Assembly: GCF_011492965.1 (NCBI RefSeq)
Contig: NZ_CP045121.1
Location: 62,001-126,000, forward strand
Direction: 5' to 3'
Length of the DNA stretch: 64,000 bases
Source: Rubrobacter marinus
GTDB lineage: Bacteria; Actinomycetota; Rubrobacteria; Rubrobacterales; Rubrobacteraceae
The notes under the pieces: generated by a model
Database searches by the model: none
What the model was told of the DNA's origin: nothing
What the model saw: only the letters and a program-made list of their open reading frames with translations
Translations under genes and position numbers: made by a program
Shown here: piece after piece, positions 35,250 through 42,986 of the stretch
Position numbering within the stretch: position 1 is the first letter of the stretch
Layout of the letters: each line of letters starts with the position of its first letter

Positions 35250-36800
35250 GTGAGGCTCTCGATGAGATTTCCCCTGCGGTCGGACGGCGCCCTGGCGAGG
35301 GCCGCCTCCGTCGCCGCTCGCCATCCATCTTACCGGATCGAGGGCGAGAACGGCTCCGCCCGCGTGGGCGTGGAGCTCACGCTCCCCGACGAGTGGCGCC
35401 CGGTCGACGAGCTCCGGGGCTACCTCAGGGGCGAGAAGGAGGCCGAGTACGCCGCGGACGGGGTCGCCGTCGGCGCCGAGGAGATCTTCGGCGGCCTGAG
35501 CTGTTTTCTGCGCAAACAGCGCTCCGGGACGCCGGCCCGCGACTGGTGTACGCCGAAGAAGCTCGCGGGCAAGCAGCTCTTCCCCTGCCGACAGATCCGG
35601 GTCTACGACAACGACCACGCCACCCCGAACTCCTGGTACTCGTTCGGGAAGACCGGGGAGGACGGCGTCTTCGAGGTGGACAAGGAGGCGATGACCGAGC
35701 GCGTCCTCTCGGACCTCGGCTCCTGCGCCCGATGCCCGATCCTCGACCTCGACGGGACCGCCGAGCTTCTGGCGCGCCTCCCCGAGAAGATCGACCCGAA
35801 CCGCGACGAGGCCTGGCGCTACCGCGGCTCCGGCCCCGTCACGAGCTGGACCGTGACGAAGAAGCGCGACGCGAAGGCCGGGGAGGACGTGCCCGCAGAG
35901 CCCCGGGAGAACCTCCTGGAGCGGCTCGCCAAGAGCGTGAGGAGCGGCGGCGCGGGGGTCAAGGCGGCCTCGGGCACGACGCCGGGGCAGCGCAACGTGC
36001 CGACCACCACCTACGCCGACGTCGGCGGTATGCGCGAGACGATAGCGCTCCTTCGCGAGGCGATCGAGCTGCCCATCGCGCACCCCGAGATCTTCCAGAA
36101 GCTCGGCATCCGGCCGCACAAGGGCATCCTGCTCTACGGCCCCCCGGGGACGGGCAAGACCCTGCTCGCCCGCGCCGTCGCCAACGAGACCGGCGCCCAC
36201 TTTATAGCGATAGCGGGCCCGGAGATCCTGAACAAGTACTGGGGCCAGAGCGAGCAGCGCCTGAGGAACATCTTCAGCGAGGCGCGCAACAAGGCGCCCG
36301 CGATCATCTTGTTCGACGAGATCGACTCCTTCGCCTCCGCCCGCGACTCGATGAGCGAGTCCTTCGAGGCGACCCTCGTCTCGCAGCTTCTCTCCCTCAT
36401 GGACGGGATGAACGACGCCGGGCGCGTCTGCGTCGTCGCCACCACGAACCGTCCCTCGGCCCTCGACCCGGCCCTCCGGCGCCCGGGCCGCTTCGACCAC
36501 GAGGTCGAGGTCGGCCTCCCCGACCCCGAGGCGCGGCTGCACATCCTCAAGATCCACACCCGCGACATGCCCGTCGCCCCCGACCTCGACCTCGACACCA
36601 TCGTCGGGCTCACCCGCGACTACTCGGGCGCGGACCTCGAGGCCCTGTGCCGCGAGGCCGCCCTCGCCTGCATGCGCCGCTCCATAAACCTGCGCGACTT
36701 CGAGCAGAAGGTCTCGACGCACAAGCTGGGCTCCCTCTCGGTCACCACCTACGACTTCCGCACCGCGATGAAGCGCGTGGGAGCTAGCAAACACCGCTAG
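35250..36800 (+). CDS. AAA+ ATPase (CDC48/proteasomal-type) with Cys-rich N-terminal domain
   Basis: A protein of about 516 residues. The first 235 residues form an unfamiliar domain with five cysteines (C85, C100, C113, C159, C162), the last pair as C-x2-C, suggesting a bound zinc or Fe-S centre. The single AAA module follows: YADVGGM entry, Walker A GPPGTGKT (297-304), Walker B ILFDEID (353-359), sensor-1 ATTN (397-400) and the RRPGRFD arginine-finger region (410-416). It resembles CDC48 D1/Msp1-like unfoldases, but the N-domain is not the double-psi barrel of p97 or ARC. Substrate and partner protease are unknown. GTG 35250 is chosen from the -10 position; ATG 35262 is also in frame. Confidence 0.85.
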   Translation: MRLSMRFPLRSDGALARAASVAARHPSYRIEGENGSARVGVELTLPDEWRPVDELRGYLRGEKEAEYAADGVAVGAEEIFGGLSCFLRKQRSGTPARDWCTPKKLAGKQLFPCRQIRVYDNDHATPNSWYSFGKTGEDGVFEVDKEAMTERVLSDLGSCARCPILDLDGTAELLARLPEKIDPNRDEAWRYRGSGPVTSWTVTKKRDAKAGEDVPAEPRENLLERLAKSVRSGGAGVKAASGTTPGQRNVPTTTYADVGGMRETIALLREAIELPIAHPEIFQKLGIRPHKGILLYGPPGTGKTLLARAVANETGAHFIAIAGPEILNKYWGQSEQRLRNIFSEARNKAPAIILFDEIDSFASARDSMSESFEATLVSQLLSLMDGMNDAGRVCVVATTNRPSALDPALRRPGRFDHEVEVGLPDPEARLHILKIHTRDMPVAPDLDLDTIVGLTRDYSGADLEALCREAALACMRRSINLRDFEQKVSTHKLGSLSVTTYDFRTAMKRVGASKHR

Positions 36801-36892
36801 ACGGCCCCCACCGGCGCCCCGGCTTGAGGTCCGTAGCCCCGCACGAGAGTGATCGCGGGTCAGGGACAGACCTTACGGAAGTGGACCTCGGG

Positions 36893-37273
36893 TTACAGCC
36901 TCTCCACGAGCTCGTCGCGCTTGGCCCGGAACTCCTCCGGCGTCAGGACGTTTGCGTCCCGCAGGGCGGCGAGCATGCGCAGCAGCTCGGGGACGTCGGG
37001 GGACGCGGAGGGCGCGGGGCCGCGCGAAGGGGGCCGAGGGGCGGGCGGCTTCTGCTGCGGGCGGGGGGGCGAGAGGCGGCGGACGTTCTCAGCCTGCGGG
37101 CCCCTCTTGCCCTGGCTCACCTCGTAGGAGACACTCTCGCCCTCTTCCAGCGACTTGAAATCGTCGCCGAGGATGCCGCTGAAGTGGACGAAGAGGTCGC
37201 CGCCGCCCTCCTCCGGTGAGATGAAGCCGTAGCCCTTGCCTCCATCGAACCACTTGACCGTTCCCTGGGGCAT
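36893..37273 (-). CDS. cold-shock domain protein fused to a SHOCT tail
   Basis: A 126-residue protein. Residues 1-66 are a complete cold-shock domain (KGYGFIS, DLFVHFS). Residues 67-92 form a Pro/Arg/Gln-rich flexible linker. Residues 95-126 form a SHOCT-type amphipathic helix pair ([30 protein letters not shown]), a short module usually found at the C-termini of unrelated proteins, thought to mediate oligomerisation. The fusion suggests a nucleic-acid chaperone that self-assembles or docks on a partner. It begins with the same MPQGTVKWF as the single-domain gene at 22852. Confidence 0.9.
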   Translation of the reverse strand: MPQGTVKWFDGGKGYGFISPEEGGGDLFVHFSGILGDDFKSLEEGESVSYEVSQGKRGPQAENVRRLSPPRPQQKPPAPRPPSRGPAPSASPDVPELLRMLAALRDANVLTPEEFRAKRDELVERL

Positions 37274-37376
37274 CCGACCGGCCCAGCCTTTCTATGACTC
37301 TATCCAGTTCGTCTCCGCAAACCGTGCGTGCGGGAGCTCATCATACGCTCCCTTGGCGGCACGATCACAGGACGGC

Positions 37377-37568
37377 TCAGGAGCCCCCGTCCCCTTCCCT
37401 GAGCTTCTCGACGACGCGGCGCTTCTCCTCGTCCTCGGACGGGGCCTTGGAGGCCTCCTGGCGGGAGGAGGCGTCGCCCCGACCCTCCTCGGGGAGCTCG
37501 TCGCCGGCCTTGGCCTCCCTCTCGTTCCTCTTGCGCTCCTCTATGTCGCTCCAGCGGTTCTCGCCCAT
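37377..37568 (-). CDS. small highly charged hypothetical protein, 63 aa
   Basis: ATG 37568 is preceded by GAGGAGAGAC, a strong ribosome site. The 63 residues are almost all charged or small (DIEERKRNEREAKAGDELPEE...), probably disordered or a single charged helix. No domain recognised. It lies between the phosphoglycerate mutase and cold-shock genes on the same strand, with gaps of over 100 bases on both sides. Confidence 0.6.
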   Translation of the reverse strand: MGENRWSDIEERKRNEREAKAGDELPEEGRGDASSRQEASKAPSEDEEKRRVVEKLREGDGGS

Positions 37569-37726
37569 GTCTCTCCTCGCGGCGGGGCCGGTCGGCCCCG
37601 AACGTCGGTTTCAGCCTCCGGACCACTTTCCGCCCGTCGTACCCGGCCGCGAAGGGCCGGAAACGGACCGCGGTTCGTTCTTCGGGGGGACGATTTTGGG
37701 GGTGCGGACTGTCGTCCCCTGGCGGG

Positions 37727-38423
37727 CTAACCTCTCCCCAGGCGGTAGCGGCGGGCGGGCTCCGTGCCGCCGTCGAACTCGTAGACGAGCGGACGGGCGG
37801 GCGGTATCTCCAGCTCCTCCACCTCGCCGTCGGAGAGGCCGTCCAGGTGCTTGACGAGCGCCCGCAGGGAGTTGCCGTGGGCGACGACGAGCACCCGTCC
37901 GCCCCCCGTCACCGCGGGGGAGATCTCCGCTGACCAGTACGGCAGCACCCTCTCGTAGACGTCCTCCAGGCTCTCCGCGAGGGGCGACGGCGTCCTCGGG
38001 GATCTTCGTGATGCCCGTGGAACCCCGGGAGCTGGGCCTCCGGGGTTTCGGGCGCCGGCGGGCGGGAGCGGTAGCCCTCCTCCAGGCGCGGACGCGCTCC
38101 TCGCCGTACCGTTCCTCCGCCTCGGCCTTCTCGAGGCCCTGCAAGGCGCCGTAGTGGCGCTCGTTCAGCCTCCAGGAGGAGCGCACCGGCACCCCGTCCA
38201 GGTCCATCTCCTCCAGCACGAGCCGCAGCGTCGCGACCGCCCTCTGCAGGCAGGAAGCAAAGGCCGCGTCGAAGGCGAGGCCGGCCTCCGCGAGCAACCG
38301 GGCGGCGTGACGCGCCCCCTCGCGGCCCTCCCCGGTGAGGCCGACGTCCTGCCAGCCCGTGAACCTGTCCTCCAGGTTGCTCCGGCTCTGCCCGTGCCTG
38401 AGCAGGACCAGCAGGCCTCTCAA
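37727..38423 (-). CDS. 2,3-bisphosphoglycerate-dependent phosphoglycerate mutase-like, frameshifted
   Basis: Histidine-phosphatase superfamily. The phospho-acceptor RHGQSRSN, the ENRF/W-like [30 protein letters not shown] (catalytic Glu) and [15 protein letters not shown] near the end match dPGM (GpmA), which interconverts 3- and 2-phosphoglycerate in glycolysis. The frame slips near 38070 and again near 37990, so the middle (the CAPPP loop region) lies in other frames. TTG 38423 follows GGAGGGG and gives the normal N-terminus. The breaks lie in G/C-rich repeats, so an intact gene in the cell is likely. Confidence 0.78.
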
Positions 38424-38534
38424 GGGCCCCTCCGTGTGCCCCTCCGGACGGCCGCCGTAGGGATCGGGGGCAGGTTCGCCGCCCGTGTGCGCCGCTACTT
38501 CTCGGGATCGGGCGTGCGGCACGGCGGGGACCCC

Positions 38535-39073
38535 CTAGAAACCTCCACGATGGCGGGCCCGCTCCGCCTCGAGTTCGGATCTCAGCTCGTCGGACCTCTC
38601 CGTCTCGCGCCGCAGGGCCTCGCGCAGGGCCTGGTCCTGGATCTCGGCGAACTCCAGCCGCCCTTCGAGACGCTCCAGCTCCGCCACCAGGGACTCCGCC
38701 CGCTCCCGGAGGTTTCGCAAGCTCTCCGAGAGCAGCTCGGAGGCCTCGGAAGGCGTGTCCGTGTCCAACCTCTCCACGACCGCGTCGCTGACCGGCTCGG
38801 CATCGCCACCATCTGGCCGCCCCGAAGCCACCGTGGTCGCGTCGTCGGGCTTCGCGTCCCTGGGTCCAGCGGGCTCGGCGTCGGGCTCCTCTTCCGAGAA
38901 AGCGTGCACCGCGTCCCTCTGGATCCTCCACGGACCCAGCACCCCTTCGATGTGCTCCTCGCGCCGCTCCGCCAGAAGCTCGCCCGAACGGCACAACTGG
39001 CGTATGCGCACCGGCGAGAGCCCAGGATGCTCGCCGCTTCGTCTACGGTGTAGTGATCTCCTTCGCCCGCCAC
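38535..39073 (-). CDS. HTH (MerR/excisionase-like) protein with coiled-coil tail, 5' frameshift
   Basis: Starting near GTG 39073, the sequence reads HYTVDEAASILGLSPVRIRQLCRSGELLAERR once a missing G near 39029 is restored. This is a MerR_1/excisionase-type helix-turn-helix. A short WRIQRDAVHAF strand, an acidic linker, and a coiled coil of about 60 residues (SLRNLRERAESLVAELERLEGRLEFAEIQDQALREAL) follow. Such DNA-binding coiled-coil proteins are common in Rubrobacter-like genomes, but their targets are unknown. About 180 residues in total. Confidence 0.65.
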
Positions 39074-39251
39074 GCAGGGTTGTTTACCCCCTCTCCGCCC
39101 CCGCAAGCCTGCCGAAGCCCCCCGGCTGGATCCGGGGAGTACCCACCCCGGCCGCGGACACCGGCGGTCCGCACGAGGCGGGTGCATGTTTCCGCCGGCC
39201 CCTGAGGGGTACGCAAACACAGACGTGAGAGGCAAGCGAAGGAGAGCAACG

Positions 39252-39449
39252 ATGGACAACTTCGGCTCGATGGGGAACATCCAGCAGTACCTGCAAGGCA
39301 TCAACTTCCCCGCGCAGAAGGAAGAGGTCGCCTCCGGGGCCGAAGGCAACGGGGCCCCGCAGGGGATCGTCGACCAGATCAGGAACGCGGCCACCGAACG
39401 CTTCAACGGCCCCCAGGAGGTCGTGCAGGCGATCGGCGGGGGCCAGTAA
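39252..39449 (+). CDS. DUF2795-type small protein
   Basis: 65 residues from ATG 39252 with AAGGAGAG upstream. The sequence (NIQQYLQGINFPAQKEEV...AIVDQI-like...PQEVVQAIGG) has the DUF2795 pattern of two short helices with a conserved 'Y-L-x-G-I-x-F-P-A' motif. Members are small, probably nucleic-acid- or protein-binding modules of unknown role in actinobacteria. A very strong palindromic hairpin follows and separates it from the convergent gene. Confidence 0.75.
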   Translation: MDNFGSMGNIQQYLQGINFPAQKEEVASGAEGNGAPQGIVDQIRNAATERFNGPQEVVQAIGGGQ

Positions 39450-39491
39450 GAGCGGGTCTTTACTCCCCGCTCCAGAAGGAGCGGCGCACCA

Positions 39492-39537
39492 ACGCTAGAG
39501 CGGGCCGGGCCTTTCGAGGCCCGGCCCGCTCTAGCGT
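39492..39537. terminator. perfect 21-bp hairpin, bidirectional terminator candidate
   Basis: Arms 39492-39512 and 39517-39537 are exact inverse complements with a TTCG tetraloop. It lies between the convergent DUF2795 and DUF1059-like genes. There is no T-tract on either side, so it would act as a G+C-rich bidirectional terminator or an RNA-stabilising end. Confidence 0.7.
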
Positions 39538-39549
39538 GAGATCGGCCCG

Positions 39550-39852
39550 TTAACGCGGGCCGAAGTCCGTGGGCCACATCGCGTCCCCGCCGTAGCCCTC
39601 GTAGGTGTGGGACAGGGCGCCGGACCTGCCGAGCAGATCCCGGGACCACACCTCCCCGTCCGGGTCTCCGCCGTGCGTGATCGGGTGCTCCTCCGGCCCG
39701 AAGGCGCCCTTCTCGACGATCCGCCTGACGTCTTCCCCGTCCACGACGGCCATCCCGTGCACCCACCTGTAGTGGTTCAGGGTCTCGTGGACGAGACCGT
39801 CGTCGTTGGCGGCCTCCAGGCGCTGGCCGCACCCGCATAGCATAGCTCTCAT
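39550..39852 (-). CDS. DUF1059-like small protein
   Basis: 100 residues from ATG 39852, with GGGAGGG upstream (the open frame extends to 39936). The first half (LCGCGQRLEAANDDGLVHETLNHYRWVHGM) resembles DUF1059: a Cys pair, then a helix ending in His before a hydrophobic residue. The C-terminal part (DGEVWSRDLLGRSGALSHTYEG) is not recognised. Probably a small metal-binding cytoplasmic protein. Confidence 0.62.
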   Translation of the reverse strand: MRAMLCGCGQRLEAANDDGLVHETLNHYRWVHGMAVVDGEDVRRIVEKGAFGPEEHPITHGGDPDGEVWSRDLLGRSGALSHTYEGYGGDAMWPTDFGPR

Positions 39853-40037
39853 GCTTACCCTCCCTTCCCGTTCCCCACGAACGAGTGCGGGTATTTCAGC
39901 ACACCCGCGCGCGAGCGTTAAGTGCGCCGGGAACATACGCCGGGCGTATGCGTCCGGTGGCCGCGGCCTGCCCCCCTCGCCCGGGGTAGGCGCGGTTGTT
40001 AAGATGCAACAAAGGTGTCGTGTGTGGGGGTGAGACC

Positions 40038-40361
40038 ATGGAGAGTCGCGAGGGGACCACGGACGAGAGGGGCCGGGAGGGTAGGGGGGCTGCGTCGGCG
40101 ATCATCGGGCAGGCGCTCGCCGCTTTAGGCGTCCTCGCCGGCCTTGCGGGGGCGATCTCCGCCCTGTGGCCGACCGCCATGGCGAACGCGGTGCCGTCCG
40201 CCTCGCTGGGGATACTCCTGGGCGTCGTGGGCTACTTTCTGCGCGCCCGCAGGCTCGCCGTGGCGGCGGTCATCCTCTCGGCGGTCGCGCTCGTCCTGGC
40301 GATCGCGGTCGGCCAGGGGATGCTGCCCTGGACGGGTCCGACCGACCCGATCACGAACTAG
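40038..40361 (+). CDS. small membrane protein, 107 aa
   Basis: ATG 40038 follows GGGGGTGA. After a charged N-terminus (ESREGTTDERGREGRG) come three hydrophobic segments (about residues 21-45, 48-66 and 70-92), ending MLPWTGPTDPITN. No transport or catalytic motif. It stands alone, converging on the DUF4188 operon with a terminator hairpin between. Family unknown. Confidence 0.6.
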   Translation: MESREGTTDERGREGRGAASAIIGQALAALGVLAGLAGAISALWPTAMANAVPSASLGILLGVVGYFLRARRLAVAAVILSAVALVLAIAVGQGMLPWTGPTDPITN

Positions 40362-40396
40362 CGAGGGCCGTTCTAACCTAAGCTTCCGCCCGTGAG

Positions 40397-40430
40397 GAGC
40401 GACCTCGGAGCCAGGAGTCCGAGGTCGCTC
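40397..40430. terminator. 13-bp perfect hairpin between convergent genes
   Basis: GAGCGACCTCGGA and its exact inverse complement flank an 8-base loop, starting 36 bases after the 107-aa gene and 18 bases beyond the end of the DUF4188 gene. It can serve both transcripts. Confidence 0.7.
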
Positions 40431-40447
40431 TCTGCTTCTCGGGGCGT

Positions 40448-40933
40448 CTAGCTCCGCTCCTCCCTCATGAGGCGGCGGCGGGCGCTCTCCCTCGCGCCCA
40501 CGGCGGGGACCATCTCGGTGGCCTTCGCGAGGCCGAAGGGGGGCATGTTCGCGTAGATCGCCTCGTAGGCCCCGGGCCCCACGAGGTAGGTCTCGTGCCA
40601 GATGCCCACGCTCCCGCTCCTCCTCGCCTCGCGGTTGAAGCGCTGCCAGGCGGGGAGGTGGGGGTCGTCGGGGCTCTTGGCGAAGTTCTCCAGGTCTTCG
40701 AACGAGCGCCAGTACTGCAATATGGCGGGGCCGCGCGAGTAGAGAAAGTACTCCGCCCCCAGAAATCCCTTCTCCGGGTGGGCGTAGAGCTCCTTGAGCA
40801 TCGGGCCCATCGCCCGGGCCGTCGGCACCCAGCTCTTGAAGTCGAAGAAGCGGTTGATGCGCAGCCCTATTACGAAGACCGCGAAGGGCTCGTCCCTTCT
40901 CGCCGTGAACCTGCCGTTGCGAACGTCGCTCAT
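40448..40933 (-). CDS. DUF4188 protein (heme-monooxygenase-like dimeric barrel)
   Basis: 161 residues matching DUF4188, related to dimeric alpha/beta-barrel monooxygenases: FVIGLRINRFFDFKSWVPTARAMGPMLKEL, then FLGAEYFLYSRGPAILQYWRSFEDLENFA and HPLPAWQRFNRE-like features, ending WHETYLVGPGAYEAIYANMP. ATG 40933 follows AAAGGAGCGGGAC. Its start overlaps the preceding gene's end by 4 bases. It is the last gene of the four-gene operon read away from the PadR gene. DUF4188 genes often sit beside PadR/MarR-type regulators, which suggests a role in xenobiotic or redox stress; this is inference. Confidence 0.8.
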   Translation of the reverse strand: MSDVRNGRFTARRDEPFAVFVIGLRINRFFDFKSWVPTARAMGPMLKELYAHPEKGFLGAEYFLYSRGPAILQYWRSFEDLENFAKSPDDPHLPAWQRFNREARRSGSVGIWHETYLVGPGAYEAIYANMPPFGLAKATEMVPAVGARESARRRLMREERS

Positions 40934-41484
40934 GTCCCGCTCCTTTCCAGGTCTCGTCCCGTTGCGTCCCTGCCGGACTCTAACAGCTCGAGTCCCGGCG
41001 GCTCGTGGCGAGGCTCGCCGAGCGCCGACCGCGGTACGGTCCTCTCCGGTACCTCCCACAGCGCGTAGGAGAGGGCCCCGCCGCGCGCCCTGACCTCGAG
41101 GTGTCCCCCCTCGGCCAGGCCTCCGAGCATCGCCCCGGCCTCGGCCACCGTCAGCGACGTCTCCATCGCCGCCCCCGCGGGCGTCAGCTCGCCCCGCTCG
41201 CGCAGCGCCTCGAGGAGCTCCCGCTCCTTGCCGCCGGCAGAGGACCCTCCGACGGCGTCGCCGGAGAGCCCCGAGATCCCGCTGGCCAACAACCCGAGGG
41301 CCGGGAACGAGATCCAGAAGTACGTCGTGAAGATCCACCAGAAGGCCGGGGCGAGCGCGACGAGGGCGAGCCCGGAGAGCGCCACGGGCACCAGGACGGC
41401 CAGCGAGGCGAAGATGCGGCCCCTCGGGCTCACCGACGCCCACGGGTCCGGGCCGTGGCTCCTCGAGATCTTCCTACCGCACAT
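40930..41484 (-). CDS. membrane protein with C-terminal winged-helix-like region
   Basis: 184 residues. Two hydrophobic helices (IFASLAVLVPVALSGLALVALAPAFWWIF and FWISFPALGLLASGI) are followed by a cytoplasmic segment with a winged-helix look: LLEALRERGELTPAGAAMETSLTVAEAGAMLGGLAEGGHLEVRA, the scheme of short actinobacterial 'wHTH after two helices' proteins. Its start overlaps the end of the upstream gene. A disordered acidic/basic tail ends the protein. Probably a membrane sensor or adaptor; not proven. Confidence 0.62.
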   Translation of the reverse strand: MCGRKISRSHGPDPWASVSPRGRIFASLAVLVPVALSGLALVALAPAFWWIFTTYFWISFPALGLLASGISGLSGDAVGGSSAGGKERELLEALRERGELTPAGAAMETSLTVAEAGAMLGGLAEGGHLEVRARGGALSYALWEVPERTVPRSALGEPRHEPPGLELLESGRDATGRDLERSGT

Positions 41485-41956
41485 CGCCGGCTCCTTCCCT
41501 CTCGGTCTGGCGGCGCGCCATCAGGGCGACGAGGGCCAGGAGCGCCACGCTGGTCAGCAGACCGGTCAGGACCGCGAGCGCGATGGTCCCGGCCGCCGGG
41601 CTCGTGTAGGCCGCGTAGATGTCCGCGATCGGGGCCTCGTGTCCCGCGACGGGGACGAAGTGGACGAAGCCGAGGGTCGCGAGCCCGCCCGCCGCGACGA
41701 GCAGGTGGTAGCCGGCGATCGAACGCCCCCGAGCCGTCAGGTAGATGCCGGGCAGTACGAGGGCGTAGATCACGAGGCTGAACGTGAACGGCGTGACCCC
41801 CGCCTCGAACGGCCAGCCCGAATGGCTCCCCCTGATCACGTGGTCCGCGTGGTGGAGCAGGCTGAAAACCGTCGCCGCCGTCGCGAGCCCCAGCAGGGCG
41901 CGCCGATACCCCTTCCGTTCGCGTGCCTCCACCGCGCCCACCGCACGAGCGGCCAT
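41474..41956 (-). CDS. integral membrane protein with HHADHV motif, 160 aa
   Basis: Four hydrophobic segments. The first loop has LLHHADHVIRGSHSGWPF, with three closely spaced His and an Asp that could bind a metal or heme; another His pair lies at GFVHFVPVAGHEAP. The protein is compact and may be a small redox membrane protein. It overlaps both neighbours (10-11 bases downstream; ATG 41956 at the upstream stop), so expression is coupled. Family unknown. Confidence 0.65.
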   Translation of the reverse strand: MAARAVGAVEARERKGYRRALLGLATAATVFSLLHHADHVIRGSHSGWPFEAGVTPFTFSLVIYALVLPGIYLTARGRSIAGYHLLVAAGGLATLGFVHFVPVAGHEAPIADIYAAYTSPAAGTIALAVLTGLLTSVALLALVALMARRQTEREGAGDVR

Positions 41957-42234
41957 TACGCCACCTCCCCCGCGCCCCGTCGCTCCTCAATCACCAGCTC
42001 CCGAACGCGCAACCGCCCCACCTCCAGGTCCTCTATGGACAGATGCCCGATCTTCCCCCTCTTGATCGCCAACCTCCGGATCGCCAGCGCCCCTATCGCG
42101 ACGGCCCCGAACGCCGCCGCCCCAACCGCCGCCGCTCCCAGGCTCGCCGCCCCGAGCGCCGTCGCCCCGCCAACGGAAGCGACCTGTCCCCCGAAGTGCC
42201 TACCCCCAACCCGTCCCGACCCGCGTCTCCTCAT
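41956..42234 (-). CDS. small Ala/Gly-rich protein with short repeats, 92 aa
   Basis: First gene of the PadR-divergent operon. The N-terminal half is Gly/Ala-rich and hydrophobic (ALGAASLGAAAVGAAAFGAVAIGALAIRRLAI). The second half has short repeats with hydrophobic residues at every fifth position (IGHLSIEDLEVGRLRVRELVIEE), like a tiny left-handed beta-helix. It may associate with the membrane. Its stop overlaps the next start. No family assigned. Confidence 0.6.
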   Translation of the reverse strand: MRRRGSGRVGGRHFGGQVASVGGATALGAASLGAAAVGAAAFGAVAIGALAIRRLAIKRGKIGHLSIEDLEVGRLRVRELVIEERRGAGEVA

Positions 42235-42278
42235 CGACCGCTCCTCTCTCGCAACTACCCCGACCTACCACGAACCAT

Positions 42279-42298
42279 ATATGTAAGTCCTGACATAT
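42279..42298. promoter_or_regulatory. PadR operator, distal copy
   Basis: ATGT-N8-ACAT dyad (ATATGTAA-GTCC-TGACATAT) matching the consensus known for PadR-family repressors. It lies 45 bases before the four-gene operon start. Confidence 0.8.
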
Positions 42299-42321
42299 GG
42301 TACTCTAGAACCTGTTAATCT

Positions 42322-42341
42322 ATATGTCAAGAGTGACATAA
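42322..42341. promoter_or_regulatory. PadR operator, proximal copy
   Basis: A second ATGT-N8-ACAT dyad (ATATGTCA-AGAG-TGACATAA), 43 bases centre to centre from the first (about four helical turns) and 17 bases before the padR ATG, so it would also control padR itself. Confidence 0.8.
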
Positions 42342-42357
42342 AAGAAATCGGAGGAAG

Positions 42358-42936
42358 ATGACGACGCTTGGTTACGCGATCCTGGGATTGTTGGCACGAG
42401 AGTCGCTCAGCGGGTACGACCTGACGCAGAGGATGAAGGGGCGGGTGGGGTTCTTCTGGAGCGCGAGGCACAGCCAGATCTACCCCGAGCTCGCGCGGCT
42501 GGAGGGCGACGGCTTCGTGACGCACAGCGTGGTCGAGCAGCGGGACCGGCCGGACAAGAAGGTCTACGAGATCACGGCCTCGGGCCTGCAAGCCCTCAAG
42601 GGTTGGATAACGCAGCCGCCGCCCGAGAAGCCCACGCGCGACGAGCTCACCTTGAAGGCGTACTCCGTCTGGCTCGCGGACGGGGGGGAGGCCGCGCGGG
42701 TCTTTCGGGAGGAGGGGCTCAAGCACGAGGAGCAGCTCGCCCGCTACGAGGAGATCCGCGCTCGGATGGAGGACGAGTGGCGGGAGGGCATCTCCGACCC
42801 CGGTTCGCCGCAATTCGCCTCCTACGCGACGCTGCGGCGCGGCATAATCCACGAGCGCGGCTACGCCGAGTGGTGCCGCTGGCTGGCGGAGGCCGTGGGC
42901 GGGGAGGTCCCCATCTCGGGGAGGGGCGGGGCGTAG
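42358..42936 (+). CDS. PadR family transcriptional repressor
   Basis: 192 residues. The N-terminal winged helix reads LGYAILGLLARESLSGYDLTQRM...FFWSARHSQIYPELARLEGDGFV with the PadR wing KKVYEITASG. A C-terminal helical dimerisation domain of the larger PadR subfamily (Vir_act_alpha_C) follows. ATG 42358 follows GGAGGAAG. The two operators lie between it and the divergent four-gene operon, so it very probably represses both. Inducers of PadR proteins are commonly phenolic acids or drugs. Confidence 0.93.
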   Translation: MTTLGYAILGLLARESLSGYDLTQRMKGRVGFFWSARHSQIYPELARLEGDGFVTHSVVEQRDRPDKKVYEITASGLQALKGWITQPPPEKPTRDELTLKAYSVWLADGGEAARVFREEGLKHEEQLARYEEIRARMEDEWREGISDPGSPQFASYATLRRGIIHERGYAEWCRWLAEAVGGEVPISGRGGA

Positions 42937-42986
42937 TAGTTTCTACGTTGAATCGGGGTTCCGGCGGAGGCGAGGGGCGGAGGGTT

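Noticed and set aside
34454..36800. Long plus- and minus-strand frames overlapping the adenosyltransferase and AAA+ genes
   Set aside because: Shadow frames with Arg/Pro/Gly-rich low-complexity translations; the AAA+ and PduO genes explain the region.
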